Notes under the pieces: model-generated
The model's database searches: none
The model's input: only the letters and a program-made list of their open reading frames with translations
What the model was told of the DNA's origin: nothing
Shown: positions 10,910-21,564 of the stretch, in pieces
Numbering within the stretch: the stretch's first letter is position 1
How the letters are laid out: each line of letters begins with the position of its first letter
Position numbers and translations under genes: made by a program
From: Trissonchulus latispiculum
Lineage: Eukaryota > Nematoda > Enoplea > Enoplida > Ironidae
DNA: 64,000 nucleotides
Assembly: GCA_030248195.1 (NCBI GenBank)
Contig: JASAND010019944.1
Span: 1-64,000, forward strand
Reading direction: 5' to 3'

Positions 10910-12625
10910 GCGCACCCTAAGAAAGTGTACACCGTATTCGCACAACCTTCATATCTTTGCAAACTTATCGATATTAAAGTGCATATATTTAGAAATGTCT
11001 TACTGGGTAAAGCACTACGTACGTATGTATATACCTAAAATTTAGTTTTTAGTTTTACTTTTTAGATTGCAATAATACTAGTGTAGTGTTGGACGCTTTG
11101 AGTGAAAAGAAACACTGATTTACTCACAGGAAACACCGGCTTTTATGGCCGCACAAAACAATATGCAAATTAACGTATGCAAATTAGTTCAGCGTCAACA
11201 ACGTCCTTGTCTAAGCTTCACGTGCATTGTGTATTCAGTCACTATATACCAGTTATTAACACAGCTCAGAACCTTTAAGCAGATTCAAGAACCGGTTCGA
11301 ACCAGTTTCCCACAACAATCACCAATCGCGACAGGCGTTTACTTGAGCAAACATTGATTGATGACGTCAACACATACGTTATATAAATGACACTTGTGTA
11401 TATACTGTCATAACAGTGTGTTCCCTACTTACCTGAAATCGGGTAAGTAATTACATAGAATTCTGTCAATACTTACTTAAATTGTGTAAGTAACCAGCTA
11501 AACACATACAATACACACGTGTCCTCGTGTTATCTACATTTACATTGGCATTTAAAATGTACTTACCTGCTGTATATGTATGTAATGCTAATAAGTTTGT
11601 TCTGTTGTGTATATACCTCTGGCTTGCAATGATTGCAAAATGCCACAAGTAAATAACACTTAGCTAATATTGCGTTGGCTCAAATTTGTCTGAGAAATGT
11701 ATATAAGTAACATTTGATCAGTTTACTCCTACGTATGCTAATAGTTGCCAGTTTTCTAACACAAAATTAGTATATGTATAATACAGCAATCCTCACTAAT
11801 ATGAATACTGACAACATGCTTAAGTAAGTGCCATTTATCCAAAATTACTATTTGAGCCAACGCAATATTGGCTAAGTGTTATTTACTTGTGGCATTTTGC
11901 AATCATTGCAAGCCAGAGGTATATACACAACAGAACAAACTTATTAGCATTACATACATATACAGCAGGTAAGTACATTTTAAATGCCAATGTAAATGTA
12001 GATAACACGAGGACACGTGTGTATTGTATGTGTTTAGCTGGTTACTTACACAATTTAAGTAAGTATTGACAGAATTCTATGTAATTACTTACCCGATTTC
12101 AGGTAAGTAGGGAACACACTGTTATGACAGTATATACACAAGTGTCATTTATATAACGTATGTGTTGACGTCATCAATCAATGTTTGCTCAAGTAAACGC
12201 CTGTCGCGATTGGTGATTGTTGTGGGAAACTGGTTCGAACCGGTTCTTGAATCTGCTTAAAGGTTCTGAGCTGTGTTAATAACTGGTATATAGTGACTGA
12301 ATACACAATGCACGTGAAGCTTAGACAAGGACGTTGTTGACGCTGAACTAATTTGCATACGTTAATTTGCATATTGTTTTGTGCGGCCATAAAAGCCGGT
12401 GTTTCCTGTGAGTAAATCAGTGTTTCTTTTCACTCAAAGCGTCCAACACTACACTAGTATTATTGCAATCTAAAAAGTAAAACTAAAAACTAAATTTTAG
12501 GTATATACATACGTACGTAGTGCTTTACCCAGTAAGACATTTCTAAATATATGCACTTTAATATCGATAAGTTTGCAAAGATATGAAGGTTGTGCGAATA
12601 CGGTGTACACTTTCTTAGGGTGCGC
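10910..12625. mobile_element. Near-perfect 775-bp-arm palindrome
   Basis: The arms 10910-11684 and 11851-12625 are reverse complements without net indels (both ends sum to 23535), separated by a 166-bp spacer. Identical 70- and 60-codon ORFs appear in mirrored positions simply because the arms are identical. I saw very few mismatches, one of them near the centre in GCTAATATTGC versus GCCAATATTGC. No transposase and no target duplication were found. The arms contain many copies of GTAAGTA and its complement. The structure could be a foldback transposon, a palindromic MITE or a recently doubled terminal repeat. Confidence 0.9.
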
Positions 12626-12844
12626 TGGTATATAGTGACTGAATACACAATGTTGTATCAGTACTTATAGAAGCGTCAAGCGATTCACGTATGTATGTAC
12701 GTGTGGCTGTCATTAAGCACTGTTTGCGCAATTAAGCATCTGTCGTGGTTGATTGTTGTGGGGAAACTGGTTAGAACGGGTTATTGAATCTGCTAAATGG
12801 TTGCTACAATAACTGGTATATAGTGATTGAATACTTACAATAGC
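12626..12844 (+). repeat. Partial repeats of palindrome arm sequence
   Basis: The motif TGGTATATAGTGACTGAAT from inside the right arm (near 12283) recurs right after the palindrome at 12626 and again, with one change, near 12812. These are direct copies, so part of the arm has been duplicated outward. No gene. Confidence 0.6.
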
Positions 12845-13115
12845 GGTGTCAGTACTTACGTTAGTGTGGAATAAGTACTTGTGTAATTTGATGTCAATCC
12901 TTACGCTGTGTGATGTAAATACTTACGTTAGTGTGGAATAAGTACTTATGTTATACGATGTCAATACTTATGCTATGTGATGTAAATACTTACGTTAGTG
13001 TGGAATAAGTACTTACGTTATGTGATGTCAATCCTTATGCTGTGTGATGTAAATACTTACGTTAGTGTGGAATAAGTACTTACGTTATGTGATGTCAATA
13101 GTTATGTCAGCTTTA
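12845..13115 (+). repeat. Minisatellite of TACTTACGTTA-containing units
   Basis: About four copies of a unit near 70 bp that contain AATACTTACGTTAGTGTGG, then AATAAGTACTTACGTTA, then GTGATGTCAATCCTTATG. Units differ by small substitutions. AAGTACTT is a perfect palindrome in each unit. The array lies between the palindrome and the C2H2 ORF. Confidence 0.8.
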
Positions 13116-13201
13116 AATGGGTATATACTTACGCGATCTACTTACGTAAGAAAACCTAAATTAATAAAAAGACGCACTTTCCTAGTCAACAATGATAAAC
13201 C

Positions 13202-13723
13202 ATGTATGAATGTCCAGAATGCTCAAAGACTTACTCTCATCGACAAAGCTTGTACAATCACAAGCTTAAAGTTCATAGCAAATCACAGTCTGAAGATGAA
13301 AGTGAACATGACACTGGCAGCAGTACTGACAGTTCCGAGACTGAAAAATTGGGAGACTTTTGGCAAGAGTTAAAAGAAGAAGCTATAGCAAAGCATGAGT
13401 CAAGATTGAAACGACTTTCTAAAGAATATGAAGAAGATGGTTACTCTGCAAGACAAGCAAATCAAGAGGCTTACGCTGATCTGCTACCGCGCATCAGACG
13501 TACTATCAATAGTTTGCTTCTAAACAAATTTGAGCTACTGATTGCCTTCGGAGACGACCCAATTATAAAGGAGATTATTGAGAAGAAAGAATTAATAGTA
13601 GAAGACAAAGGAGTAGATGCATTGGAGGCATATAAGATTGCTATTGAGAAAAATAGGAAGATAGATGAACATATCCTCCCCACCAATGTAGATCCTATGG
13701 AAGAAGCTGACGAAGAGGATTAA
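13202..13723 (+). CDS. Short C2H2 zinc-finger protein of unknown function
   Basis: The 173-codon ORF starts MYECPECSKTYSHRQSLYNH and ends in TAA. Residues 4-25 form one C2H2 finger (C-x2-C-x12-H-x4-H). Residues about 26-50 are acidic and serine-rich. Residues about 55-150 are predicted to be helical and highly charged, with a segment LPRIRRTINSLLLNKFELLI near 100. The C-terminus is acidic. I do not recognise the family beyond the finger. The start codon is the first in-frame ATG, just after another ATG in a different frame (13192). AATAAA at 13784 fits a polyadenylation signal, and a hammerhead ribozyme follows 72 bases after the stop codon. The intact frame in a region otherwise made of repeats suggests either a host gene or the coding part of an unknown mobile element. 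Confidence 0.6.
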   Translation: MYECPECSKTYSHRQSLYNHKLKVHSKSQSEDESEHDTGSSTDSSETEKLGDFWQELKEEAIAKHESRLKRLSKEYEEDGYSARQANQEAYADLLPRIRRTINSLLLNKFELLIAFGDDPIIKEIIEKKELIVEDKGVDALEAYKIAIEKNRKIDEHILPTNVDPMEEADEED

Positions 13724-13783
13724 AGTATTTATAATAATTTGTGTAGTGATAATTTGACTATATGTTATGTGATGGTTATGTAC

Positions 13784-13789
13784 AATAAA
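13784..13789 (+). promoter_or_regulatory. Polyadenylation signal after the C2H2 ORF
   Basis: AATAAA, 60 bases downstream of the stop codon and 6 bases before the hammerhead ribozyme. A transcript ending here would place the ribozyme at or beyond its 3' end. Confidence 0.4.
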
Positions 13790-13794
13790 GGAAA

Positions 13795-13852
13795 AACCGT
13801 AACGGTAGCCTAAGCCGTCTGATGAGACCCTTTGGCGGGGGTCGAAACGGTT
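13795..13852 (+). ncRNA. Hammerhead ribozyme, type III, copy 1
   Basis: All core elements are present: CTGATGA (13819-13825), GAAA (13844-13847) and the cleavage triplet GTA ending at 13801. Helix III, open-ended, pairs AACCGT (13795-13800) with ACGGTT (13847-13852). Helix I pairs ACGG (13802-13805) with CCGT (13815-13818) around a 9-nt loop. Helix II pairs GACCC (13826-13830) with GGGTC (13839-13843) around an 8-nt loop. Predicted self-cleavage is between 13801 and 13802. Because helix III is the open one this is a type III hammerhead. Confidence 0.93.
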
Positions 13853-14337
13853 AAGAGTCTTTTCCTAATAAAGGTGTGTTTGGAGAAACGATGGAAAATG
13901 TTGAATGTTAACCATAGTCATTAATCACAAAAGCTGGAGAAACCAAGCAGAAACGACAGTCATTAATTAAAAAAAATGCGTGTTGGTAGAAATGATGGAA
14001 AACGTTATGGCTTCTAAGATGTCTTCTTGTTGCAATTAAAAAATGGACCATTTTATAAAATGTCGGGTTTAAAAATATATAGTTAGTGACTTCTCAGCTA
14101 GATTGGTGAGGAAAATCCTGATGATAAACGATATTTATTAGATGATGGTGTAACTAGTTATGCATATGAACATTACATTACGTAATAAGTGGACAATAAA
14201 AAACAGATATGACATAGCCCACAACAAAATAAAAAAGCCCACAAAAAGAGGCATAGCCCACAAAAAGAGGCATAGCCCACACAAGATGCACAAAATTAGG
14301 AGGCTAAAGTCCATAAAAAAAGAGGCAAAAAAGAAAA
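13853..14337 (+). other. Spacer between the two hammerhead ribozymes
   Basis: Cleavage at both ribozymes would release a 543-nt RNA (13802-14344). The sequence is AT-rich, has no long ORF on the plus strand, and near 14217-14283 carries three imperfect tandem copies of an AGCCCACAAAAAGAGGCAT unit. Apart from the ribozyme itself I see no repeated sequence at the two ends, so LTR-like repeats as in plant retrozymes are not evident. Confidence 0.6.
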
Positions 14338-14395
14338 AACCGTAACGGTAGCCTAAGCCGTCTGATGAGACCCTTTGGCGGGGGTCGAAACGGTT
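14338..14395 (+). ncRNA. Hammerhead ribozyme, type III, copy 2
   Basis: Identical over 58 bases to copy 1, on the same strand, with the same three helices; predicted cleavage lies between 14344 and 14345. The flanks differ from those of copy 1 beyond helix III, so the conservation is confined to the ribozyme. Confidence 0.93.
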
Positions 14396-14399
14396 GAGG

Positions 14400-14540
14400 T
14401 ATCTGATTCTCCGGAGCAGTCTTTGCTCCGAAATATCAGGTGCCGGTTTTGAACTAGAGGGAATCCGGAGCACCTAGGTTTTGAACTAGAAATGGCTCCG
14501 GATTTGGCGCCGGACCCGGGTTTTGTATCTACTACCATTC
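14400..14540. repeat. TCCGGAGC/CCGGATTTGG word cluster
   Basis: Repeated TCCGGAG, GGCTCCGGA and GCCGGACCCGG words right after the second ribozyme. It resembles the word arrays of the hAT-like elements, but I could not find convincing inverted ends or a target duplication. Confidence 0.45.
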
Positions 14541-14695
14541 CTCTAATGATCAATTTCCTGTTGTCAGCCGACAACAGAGAACTTTGAATTGCAATATTCA
14601 ACATTGATAGTCACATATTGTTTAATTTTATTGAGGGAACCGCAGCATCCTAAATTTCATGTTTGCAATTGGTGCAATTCCAATCGGCTCCCAAT

Positions 14696-15498
14696 TAGAG
14701 ATGAGATCAGGGCCGAGAAAGCCCGGCCCGGCCCAGCCCGGCCCGGCCCGACGGGCCGGGCCGGGCCGCGCAGACCTGATGTCCAGTCAGGGCCGGGCCG
14801 GGCCGGGCCGCACAGCTCCCAACGGAAAAAGCCCGGCCCGGCCCGGCCCTGTCCGGCCCTGCTAAGCACTAACGTTTTTTACATATTAATCTATTGCACA
14901 TGTACACTTTCCAATTCTAATAATTGTCTTTGCCTTCCTGACTTCAAATTTCTTGCTTTCTTTGCACCAAATGAGACTGCATGTGCCAAATATTGTTTGA
15001 GTTTGCGTACGGTTTTTCGAAATTTAGATGATAATGAGTGCCTGTTTGTGTTTGTTTGTTTGCTTTTGAGTAACAAATTCAACCTACTATGTAACTATTT
15101 TAAACTCACAACATTAAACCACTTCGGTAATTCGACCTCGGGGTAATTTAGTCCTCCGATTTAATTATTCTCTTGACTAATTTTCTTAGTAGGGTGGGAT
15201 TCTGAAATATTCGTTATGCATAATTGATCTGAGAGAACATGTACTTTGGGTCTCGAAAATAAGATAGTAAGGCAGAACACATGATTGTACGTGTCTCAAA
15301 ACGCCATCGAAGAATTTTTTAAAAAATCAGGGCTTTTCAGGGCCGGGCCGGGCCGCGCAGACCTAAACGGCACTCAAGGCCGGGCCGGGCCAGGGCCTGA
15401 AATTTTTGACACAGGGCCGGGCCGGGCCGGGCAGACCTAAAATTTGACCACTGCCGGGCCGGGCCGGGCCTGAAAATTCGGCCCTGATCTCATCTCTA
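14696..15498. mobile_element. hAT-like MITE with GGGCC arrays, complete
   Basis: The ends are TAGAGATGAGATCAGGGCC and GGCCCTGATCTCATCTCTA, a perfect inverted repeat. The exact 8-bp duplication CTCCCAAT flanks it (14688-14695 and 15499-15506). GGCCC/GGGCC arrays lie at 14721-14860 and 15339-15480. The 450-bp centre is AT-rich. The 14589-15146 ORF is a by-product of the array. This copy is the reference for the split element 58757/61949. Confidence 0.92.
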
Positions 15499-15506
15499 CT
15501 CCCAAT

Positions 15507-15779
15507 CTGATCAGCCTAACGTGTTGCGTACGGTACATTATCCGAATAAGTTGTGTGCTATAGCATTGTTAACCAGATGTAATTAATAGATTATTTACGA
15601 TTGCTAATAGTATTAATTTCTTGTTTAATAGTCATATTTTATTTGACAGAAAAGTCAGGGGGAACCTTTTTAACCTCCCCCAAGACTCATGTAAAAACCA
15701 GTCCTACTTAGTGATTTCCATTCACATGTCAACTAGAGACATAGGTGCTAGTAGGCATCTGCTGACCAGCTACTAGCAA
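15507..15779. other. Short intergenic stretch, nothing recognised
   Basis: AT-rich sequence between two MITEs, without ORF, repeat or RNA signal that I can support. Confidence 0.4.
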
Positions 15780-15780
15780 T

Positions 15781-16398
15781 TAACCCTTTTATTCCCGCGG
15801 CTGCCAATTGGCACAAGTGCTGATTTTTGCATCTTATATTTTGGGATAGGGTGCAGTTGCCGGTTGGCAATCTGGGCATTTGCTCCTTTTATCTTTAACA
15901 CGTCCACCCTATTTTGGGAGAATATTTCGACACCTGCTTGAAAAATCTAGTTTCTATGGCATTCCGCCACCTATGGATATTTGGGTGATTTCAAGCCCTG
16001 TTCGAGCGCTGCATTCAAGCAAATCCAAAGCCGGCTGTGGTTCGTCGGCAGAAAAGTCGTTCCACCAAGTGATGTCGGAGGTTATGCGCATTAAAATAAC
16101 GTATAGTTGATCCCGTCTCTGAATCAAGTCTTGCAGCTAGAAATAAATTTATTGGATTTTTGCAATGAAAATTTAGCAAAATTTCGTACTTTGTCCGACT
16201 TTGACGGCTTGTAACTTTTTCTGGGTGCATCAGAGACCCTTCAATGCTAATCATGAAATGTAGAGCAATTAATTCTCTATCGATTGGTGGCAGTCCCATC
16301 TCTCTAGGTGGTCTCAGTAAAAAACTGCAGCCAAAAATGTAAAATTGGTCATTTTGAGCCGATTTCCCCCGAGAAGCCTTGGGCAGAAGAGGGTTAAA
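15781..16398. mobile_element. TTAA-flanked MITE with CCCTTT ends
   Basis: The left end is TTAACCCTTTTATTCCCGCGG and the right end AGAGGGTTAA. TTAA duplication together with a CCC-starting terminus is typical of piggyBac elements. The 131-codon minus-strand ORF (16015-16410) has no transposase motif that I recognise and overlaps the terminus, so I treat it as chance. Confidence 0.7.
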
Positions 16399-17050
16399 GA
16401 ATAACATCAAAAATCAAAATTTGATCTTTTGACAGCCTTCCAGCACAGTTTTACAGTGTTTTCAATCCCAAATAACAATTTGTAAATGAATTTGTGGAAA
16501 ACTCACAAATTCCAAGCAACTGATTAAAGTTTTTAGGTATGACGTCTAGCAAATAAGATATGAAACTATGTGAAGGTTAGATTGACTTATCTATATCTAC
16601 TTATCTTTTCATCAGTCGTGGAACCAGTCTGAACTCCCCAGATTGTAGTTTGAAACCAGTTTTACAGTTAAAGAAAACAAGGAAAAATAGCCCATTTTTA
16701 AAACGCTGTTATTCAGAAATTAAATTTAGGTTCAGGCTTATTAGGCATAGACCGAATAACATTTTAATGAATTAATTTTGCTTTAGAGCCAACTGAATAC
16801 CGTGGATAATAGCCCATGAAATCTCAAATTTCCAAGCACAGAACCAGAAATGAACCAGTTATTTGATTGCTTTGACACCGGTAAAATGAATGCAGCCTCC
16901 TAAATAGTCACTGTGTCAAAACAACATTTTTATCCGGAATTGAGTGCACCAGATCAGTGATGGAACCGGTTCACTTAGGCTTGACCCGGAGATCCGATGA
17001 GCGGTTGAGCTCTGACCCGGTGACCCGGTTTCCAGAAAATTTCAAAATCT
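16399..17050. other. Non-coding stretch with a GACCCGG cluster
   Basis: Mostly AT-rich and unassigned. At 16953-17032, GTGATGGAACCGGTTC is followed by repeated GACCCGG words, resembling one end of a word-array element; the partner end was not found. Confidence 0.45.
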
Positions 17051-17554
17051 GCAAAAGATTTTAGAACTTTGAACTCTGAACAAACAATTTCCTAAGAACG
17101 CTAAATTTTTCACTTCCACGTCCAATACCATTCCGAAAAGAATAACTATCATATGTTTGCTTTAGGTTTTTTAAAAGGTGTTTTTGAAATGCAGAAATGC
17201 TTAGGTAAAGCCAATAATTTATCCGTCTGTGAAACTTTGCAGGGTCTAATGAGAGTACTTGTCCCAAAACACGGAGTACTTCAAAAATTTGGTTTTTAGT
17301 TTTGTATTGCGTAAATTGTTCACCTATATCCAGACTTGAATATCATGGGGGCCAAGACTGCCATAGCTTCTAGAGTCGCCGTTTTCTTGATTTCGGAGTG
17401 GTCTGTATTGCCAAGAGTTTTTAGTTGCCATTTAATTTGTCGAAAACATCCGTTTTTGCAAAATGTCAGCGTTGTATGTTTACACGCTGAGAAGCCCCCC
17501 CCCCGAGATTTCGCCCTTAATGTGTCGAGCATCTTGCAAGCTTATTCTATTAAA

Positions 17555-19208
17555 GAGCTGAGTGTCTTACTCTTGTTATTATAAACTCTAGGTATTGCTG
17601 ACCTTTGAGAAAAAGGTCAGTTCGGCAATCTGTATTGCTCAAGGAGGCACAGGGCAACACAGACTTCGTTTTTACTGGGCAACAATGATAAGTTTGCCAC
17701 TCTCGTTGTTCTACTGCCAGTTGATCTCCATGACCCAAGAGATTTGAGTCGTTGGCCAGGCGTTTCAAGGGAGCAGTTGCAGATGGCAGGGGAGAACTCT
17801 TTCCTGATTGCTTTGTCGAAAGCGATTGCAGGCAGTTCTTTTCTCCGCTCCTCAACAGGTAGCAGGTTCGCTTCTGAAAGCATAGTGTCCACAAGAGTGC
17901 TGCGAACGCAGCAAGTGTTCGTGCAAGTGGCAGCATTTTGTTATATTTCCAGCTTCTTCAAGTTGGACTTGGCAGCATATGGTAGCCACGCACCTCCACA
18001 GTAGTCAATGAGAATCCTGAGCTTATGTAGGCCAGACTGAGGGCACTTTGGCCAGATCCCCAGCTTCTCCCACATAAAGCAGAGAAGAATTGGCGTCCCT
18101 TCTTGAGTTTGGCCGCAACCTACAGGATGTGCTGACGAAAAGTCTCCGGTTCAGGGTTATCCCAAAACGTGAGCGTGGGACTGAATGGGATCTCCTGGTT
18201 TCTTGCTTTAATAGAGAATTGATACTGGCCTCATGATTATCCATGAAGAAAAATTTAGCTTCAGTTTTTAATAAAGAAAGAGTCATCTTCCAGTTCTCGG
18301 CCCAGTCCATGATGGTATTCAGTGCTGATTCCGCTCTTGATTTCGCTCCCTCCAGAGAGCTATTGTGGCCCATATTGCTAGATCATCATCATCATCATCA
18401 TCATCATGCTTGCTTCCACATTATGAGGCAGCTGATCCAGGACGTCATTGATAGTGCAGAGGAAAGAAGTCGGAGAGAGAACACTGCCCTGAGGCAGGTT
18501 TTCACAGAACAGTCGATAGCCGCTAAGGTGATTTTCGACATTGGCCCTCGCCATTCACTCGGACAAGAACTGATTGATCCAACGCAGGAAGCACGGTGGG
18601 AGGCCGAACTGATGCAGTTTGCAATGGAGACCTTTCTTCTAAACGGTGTCGCATGCACGAGAGATGTCAAACAAGGCTAGAACAGTTCGTTGCTTCGTTT
18701 GTAGCCCGTCCTCGATGGCGCTGGTTATGCGCAGCATTTGGTCCTCCGTTGATCGATACGACCGGAACCCTGGCTGCTTGTCCAATAGTTTCCCTCTTTG
18801 TTCCAGTAAGTGTGTGAGGCTGGTCTGAACTAGGCGCTCCATTAACTTGCCAATACAACTCAGGATGGATATTGGTCTGTAGGAGCGACTTTGTTTCCAG
18901 ATTTCCAGATATTCCTTTCTTGAGTATGGGAATAATATTCCCATACGCGATGACTTCGGGTAAATATGCTCCTTCCAGGATAGGTTGAAAAGATTTAACA
19001 ATTGCTCCTTCACCTTCACTCCCAAATTCACCAACATTACATTAGCCACCAAATCAGGCCCCGGGGACTTCTTCAGTTGGATCTTTTGTAGCTGAGTATT
19101 GAGCTCGGTAACAGTGAATGGAGAATGGATTTGAAGAAACTTTAGTGATTGTTGTCTAACCATGAGCTTTGATCTGATACTTATACTCGTAAATATCTCC
19201 TCATTCAA
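17555..19208 (-). pseudogene. Non-LTR retrotransposon reverse transcriptase, decayed
   Basis: Translated on the minus strand, 19208-18639 encodes the RT fingers and palm: KKSPGPD near its start, SYRPISILSCIGKLME (a classic LINE RT block), then QPGFRSYRSTEDQ and LALFDISRACD with the first catalytic aspartate. The frame then shifts several times. The segment 17892-17617 matches the C-terminal region of Jockey/R1/CR1-like LINEs, with LVDTMLSEANLLPVEERRKE. The YADD box is not visible in a clean frame. Stops, frameshifts and a CAT/ATG microsatellite at 18385-18409 show that the copy is dead. It would have primed integration by target-primed reverse transcription. Confidence 0.8.
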
Positions 19209-20450
19209 TATAAGCTTCCGAATTATATATACATATACTTGTAAAATTGCCTGATTAAATGTAGAACTTCCTACTTACTTCAGTGCACTGGGTTATTCAA
19301 GTCGTCATGGAGTAATTGGTTGGAGTGCCTGTTTGCCAAAACAAATCATTGCCGCAAGCAACGAAAACGGTCGATTGCGAACAATTATTGAAAAACAGGC
19401 GGAACATTTCGCATTGCTGATAAACCAAGTGGAGCAATGCCAGTCTACTGTCTCCGTCTCCGGCAAGAGTCAAGGCAGGACACGAAGAAAGCTTCAGTCT
19501 CCAGTCTCTGAACTACGATGCCACATGCTTTTCCCGTTTGAAGGATCTGATCTGCCAGTTGAGACAATCCCATTTGGATTAGTTGAATGAACACAAGGCA
19601 CTGCTGTAGACTCCAGTACTTGTATGTCATTTCCGTCACTGTAAATTCACAGTTGTAATGGATTGATGCAGGACATTGATGGTCGGTAACATTGACATTG
19701 TTGGAGAAAGAAACAATTTCCGCAGACGGATTGAATAGTTGCTGTTGTTCTTTTTTTGACGGTGGAAATTTCCGGTGCTTCGCTGCCGGAAGTTTCGCCG
19801 AATCGCTGTCCGAATCTGTTGATGATCCTTGATTCTTGTGACGGTTCATTTTCACTAGTGGAATTCCTTTCCAACGATTTGTCATTTTTGTTTGCTTGCA
19901 TTCACTGAGGTAAATGGATCTAGACGCGGTATGGTCACTTTCAATACTCTTAGATCCAAAGAAACCAGATCTTGTACACACCTTTCTTTCTTTTACCCAA
20001 CAGGCCCAAGCTTCGGACCGTATGGGTCGGTTACAGGTAAGTAAACTTTAACCGTTGCAGTCTGCATTTTTTCAATTGTTGGTAGTGAACACTTTGTTAT
20101 AGCTGGTACTTCAATGGCGTGACCAGTTCTACCACCACCACATATTTAAAATTCATTGGCAGTTGTTTGTGCCGATGCACTCTTTGTGCAAAGAAAACAC
20201 AAGAAAAGTACTAGGTATTAGGTAACTAAATGTTTGTAATGCGTTAGTTACTGTTGACAGAGCCTGGCAGCATATGGATGCTGACCAACTAATATGACTG
20301 GAGGTGCCGCAATATGATTGGCTGTCTATCCCCAATTTTTGCTTGTAACGGAAACAAACGCCTTCGCCGTCCTGTAGGGGTGCTATTGAATGTCGATTTG
20401 CTATTGCAATCACACTGAAGGCGGATCTCGTAATCTCTTTTGGCTTAAGC
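19209..20450. other. Stretch with possible retrotransposon ORF1 remnants
   Basis: Overlapping ORFs exist on both strands (19445-19981 minus, 178 codons; 19333-19590 plus, 85 codons). The minus ORF has a serine/aspartate-rich basic segment that could be a LINE ORF1 upstream of the RT fragment, but there is no RRM or zinc knuckle that I can see. Left unassigned. Confidence 0.3.
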
Positions 20451-20457
20451 AGTTTCC

Positions 20458-20793
20458 TCAATTTTTGCAGGACTGCTCATAGTTGTCTTTAACAGGGTCA
20501 GACAGATCCCTGTAGCTTTCCCAGGCAGCCTCTTTCAGGTGCGCAGGCAGCATATTCAGCTTCGTATTGGAATCCCAGTTACCTGCCTTTGCTGCCAATT
20601 CAAAACATTCGAACCATTGTTCAAAATTTTCGTTTATCCTACTGTTAAAAACAGCCAAAGTCATCGGATTGAGAGATTGAACTCTAGTGCTGGCTAGCAA
20701 GCCCTGAAGTTGAGAAAGAGCAGCAGTATGAGACTGGTGTCTCTCAGCAGCCTCTCGAGGCAAAGTATTAATTTGCACTTGTGCTTGCTGCAT
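20458..20793 (-). pseudogene. Ty3/Gypsy-type gag N-terminal fragment
   Basis: 111 codons on the minus strand. The segment NENFEQWFECFELAAKAGNW followed by LNMLPAHLKEAAWESY is the conserved capsid region of invertebrate Gypsy gag proteins. It begins about 200 bases downstream (on the minus strand) of the primer-binding site and LTR at 21003-21564, as expected. The frame ends at 20458 and no protease or RT follows, so the element is truncated. Confidence 0.75.
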
Positions 20794-21002
20794 GTCACGG
20801 AGGAGGCTTCTGTAGTCGCGATCTGATGCTTAATCTGGCATTGCAACAGCTAATCCAAATTAACAGAGCAAAAAAGACAGCTCACTGTACCTTGTTCTGC
20901 AAAACAGTAAGATAGTCGTGATAAGAAGTAGCAGCAATCCGTACGTACAGACGGAATCACAACAGCCAAGAACGGCTAACAACCAGAAATCCGGCGAGCG
21001 TA

Positions 21003-21013
21003 GGAGGGCGCCA
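21003..21013 (-). promoter_or_regulatory. Putative tRNA primer-binding site of the Gypsy element
   Basis: On the minus strand TGGCGCCCTCC follows two bases after the LTR end ...TAACA. TGG at the start pairs with the CCA end of a tRNA. Its position between LTR and gag fits. Confidence 0.55.
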
Positions 21014-21015
21014 TA

Positions 21016-21564
21016 TGTTACAGTTATGGCAAGCCAGAACGGCTACAAACTTTATTGCAGAACTAAACTACTGTCAGCTTAAGCAAGATTATGTAGTAGC
21101 AGAAGTGAATTCCTAATTTAGAATTTCTAAAGTTAGGCACAACAATAATTTCAATAGAAATCTTTTGAAGCTCATCTTTTTCAAAGTAAATGAGAAGACG
21201 CCAAAGCAAAAGAACAACAAATTCGCTCAGCATAATTTTGAAGTCAAATATGGATTAGTTTAGACTTTTCGAAATGGAATAATAACATTTACAATAACTT
21301 ACACAAAACATTATCAACAGTGAATGTTGACACTATTTTGAAATTTTGGAGAAAGTAAAAACGCTTGCGAGCTAGGCCCTACTGGAGGACAGTGTTGACG
21401 GGTCTTCCCCGGAGGCCAGAAACCTTGCAAGGGGATAGCCTTCCGCAGAGTGATTGTTACGCGACTGGCCGGCCAAGGCCGCAACCATTCCACTCGTGCA
21501 GGTCTCGAAGCCTCACGTGCGGCAAAACAAGGTTCCGTGCTTAGGCCCTGTTAATACAATAACA
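21016..21564 (-). mobile_element. Gypsy-type LTR (5' LTR of the truncated element)
   Basis: On the minus strand it starts TGTTATTG and ends TGTAACA, giving TGTTA/TAACA ends over 549 bp. It contains a locally GC-rich part (21370-21560). The primer-binding site and gag follow it. No second LTR was found in the window. Confidence 0.6.

Noticed and set aside
11145..12390. Paired 60- and 70-codon ORFs with identical proteins
   Set aside because: Identity arises from the palindrome; codon content and lack of context do not support genes.
12845..13115. Regular repeats considered as a CRISPR-like array
   Set aside because: Units are contiguous minisatellite repeats without unique spacers, and the genome is eukaryotic.
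14100..14135. CTGATGA near 14119 as a third hammerhead core
   Set aside because: No GAAA with pairing helices follows; only the heptamer matches.
13202..14395. Viroid-like or Obelisk-like agent (type III hammerhead plus small ORF)
   Set aside because: The sequence is embedded in nuclear DNA, the ORF is a C2H2 protein lying outside the ribozyme-bounded unit, and no rod-like fold of the unit is evident.
21370..21560. GC-rich segment considered as SINE, tRNA-like or structured RNA
   Set aside because: No convincing A and B boxes; it falls within the Gypsy LTR defined by TGTTA/TAACA ends, primer-binding site and gag.
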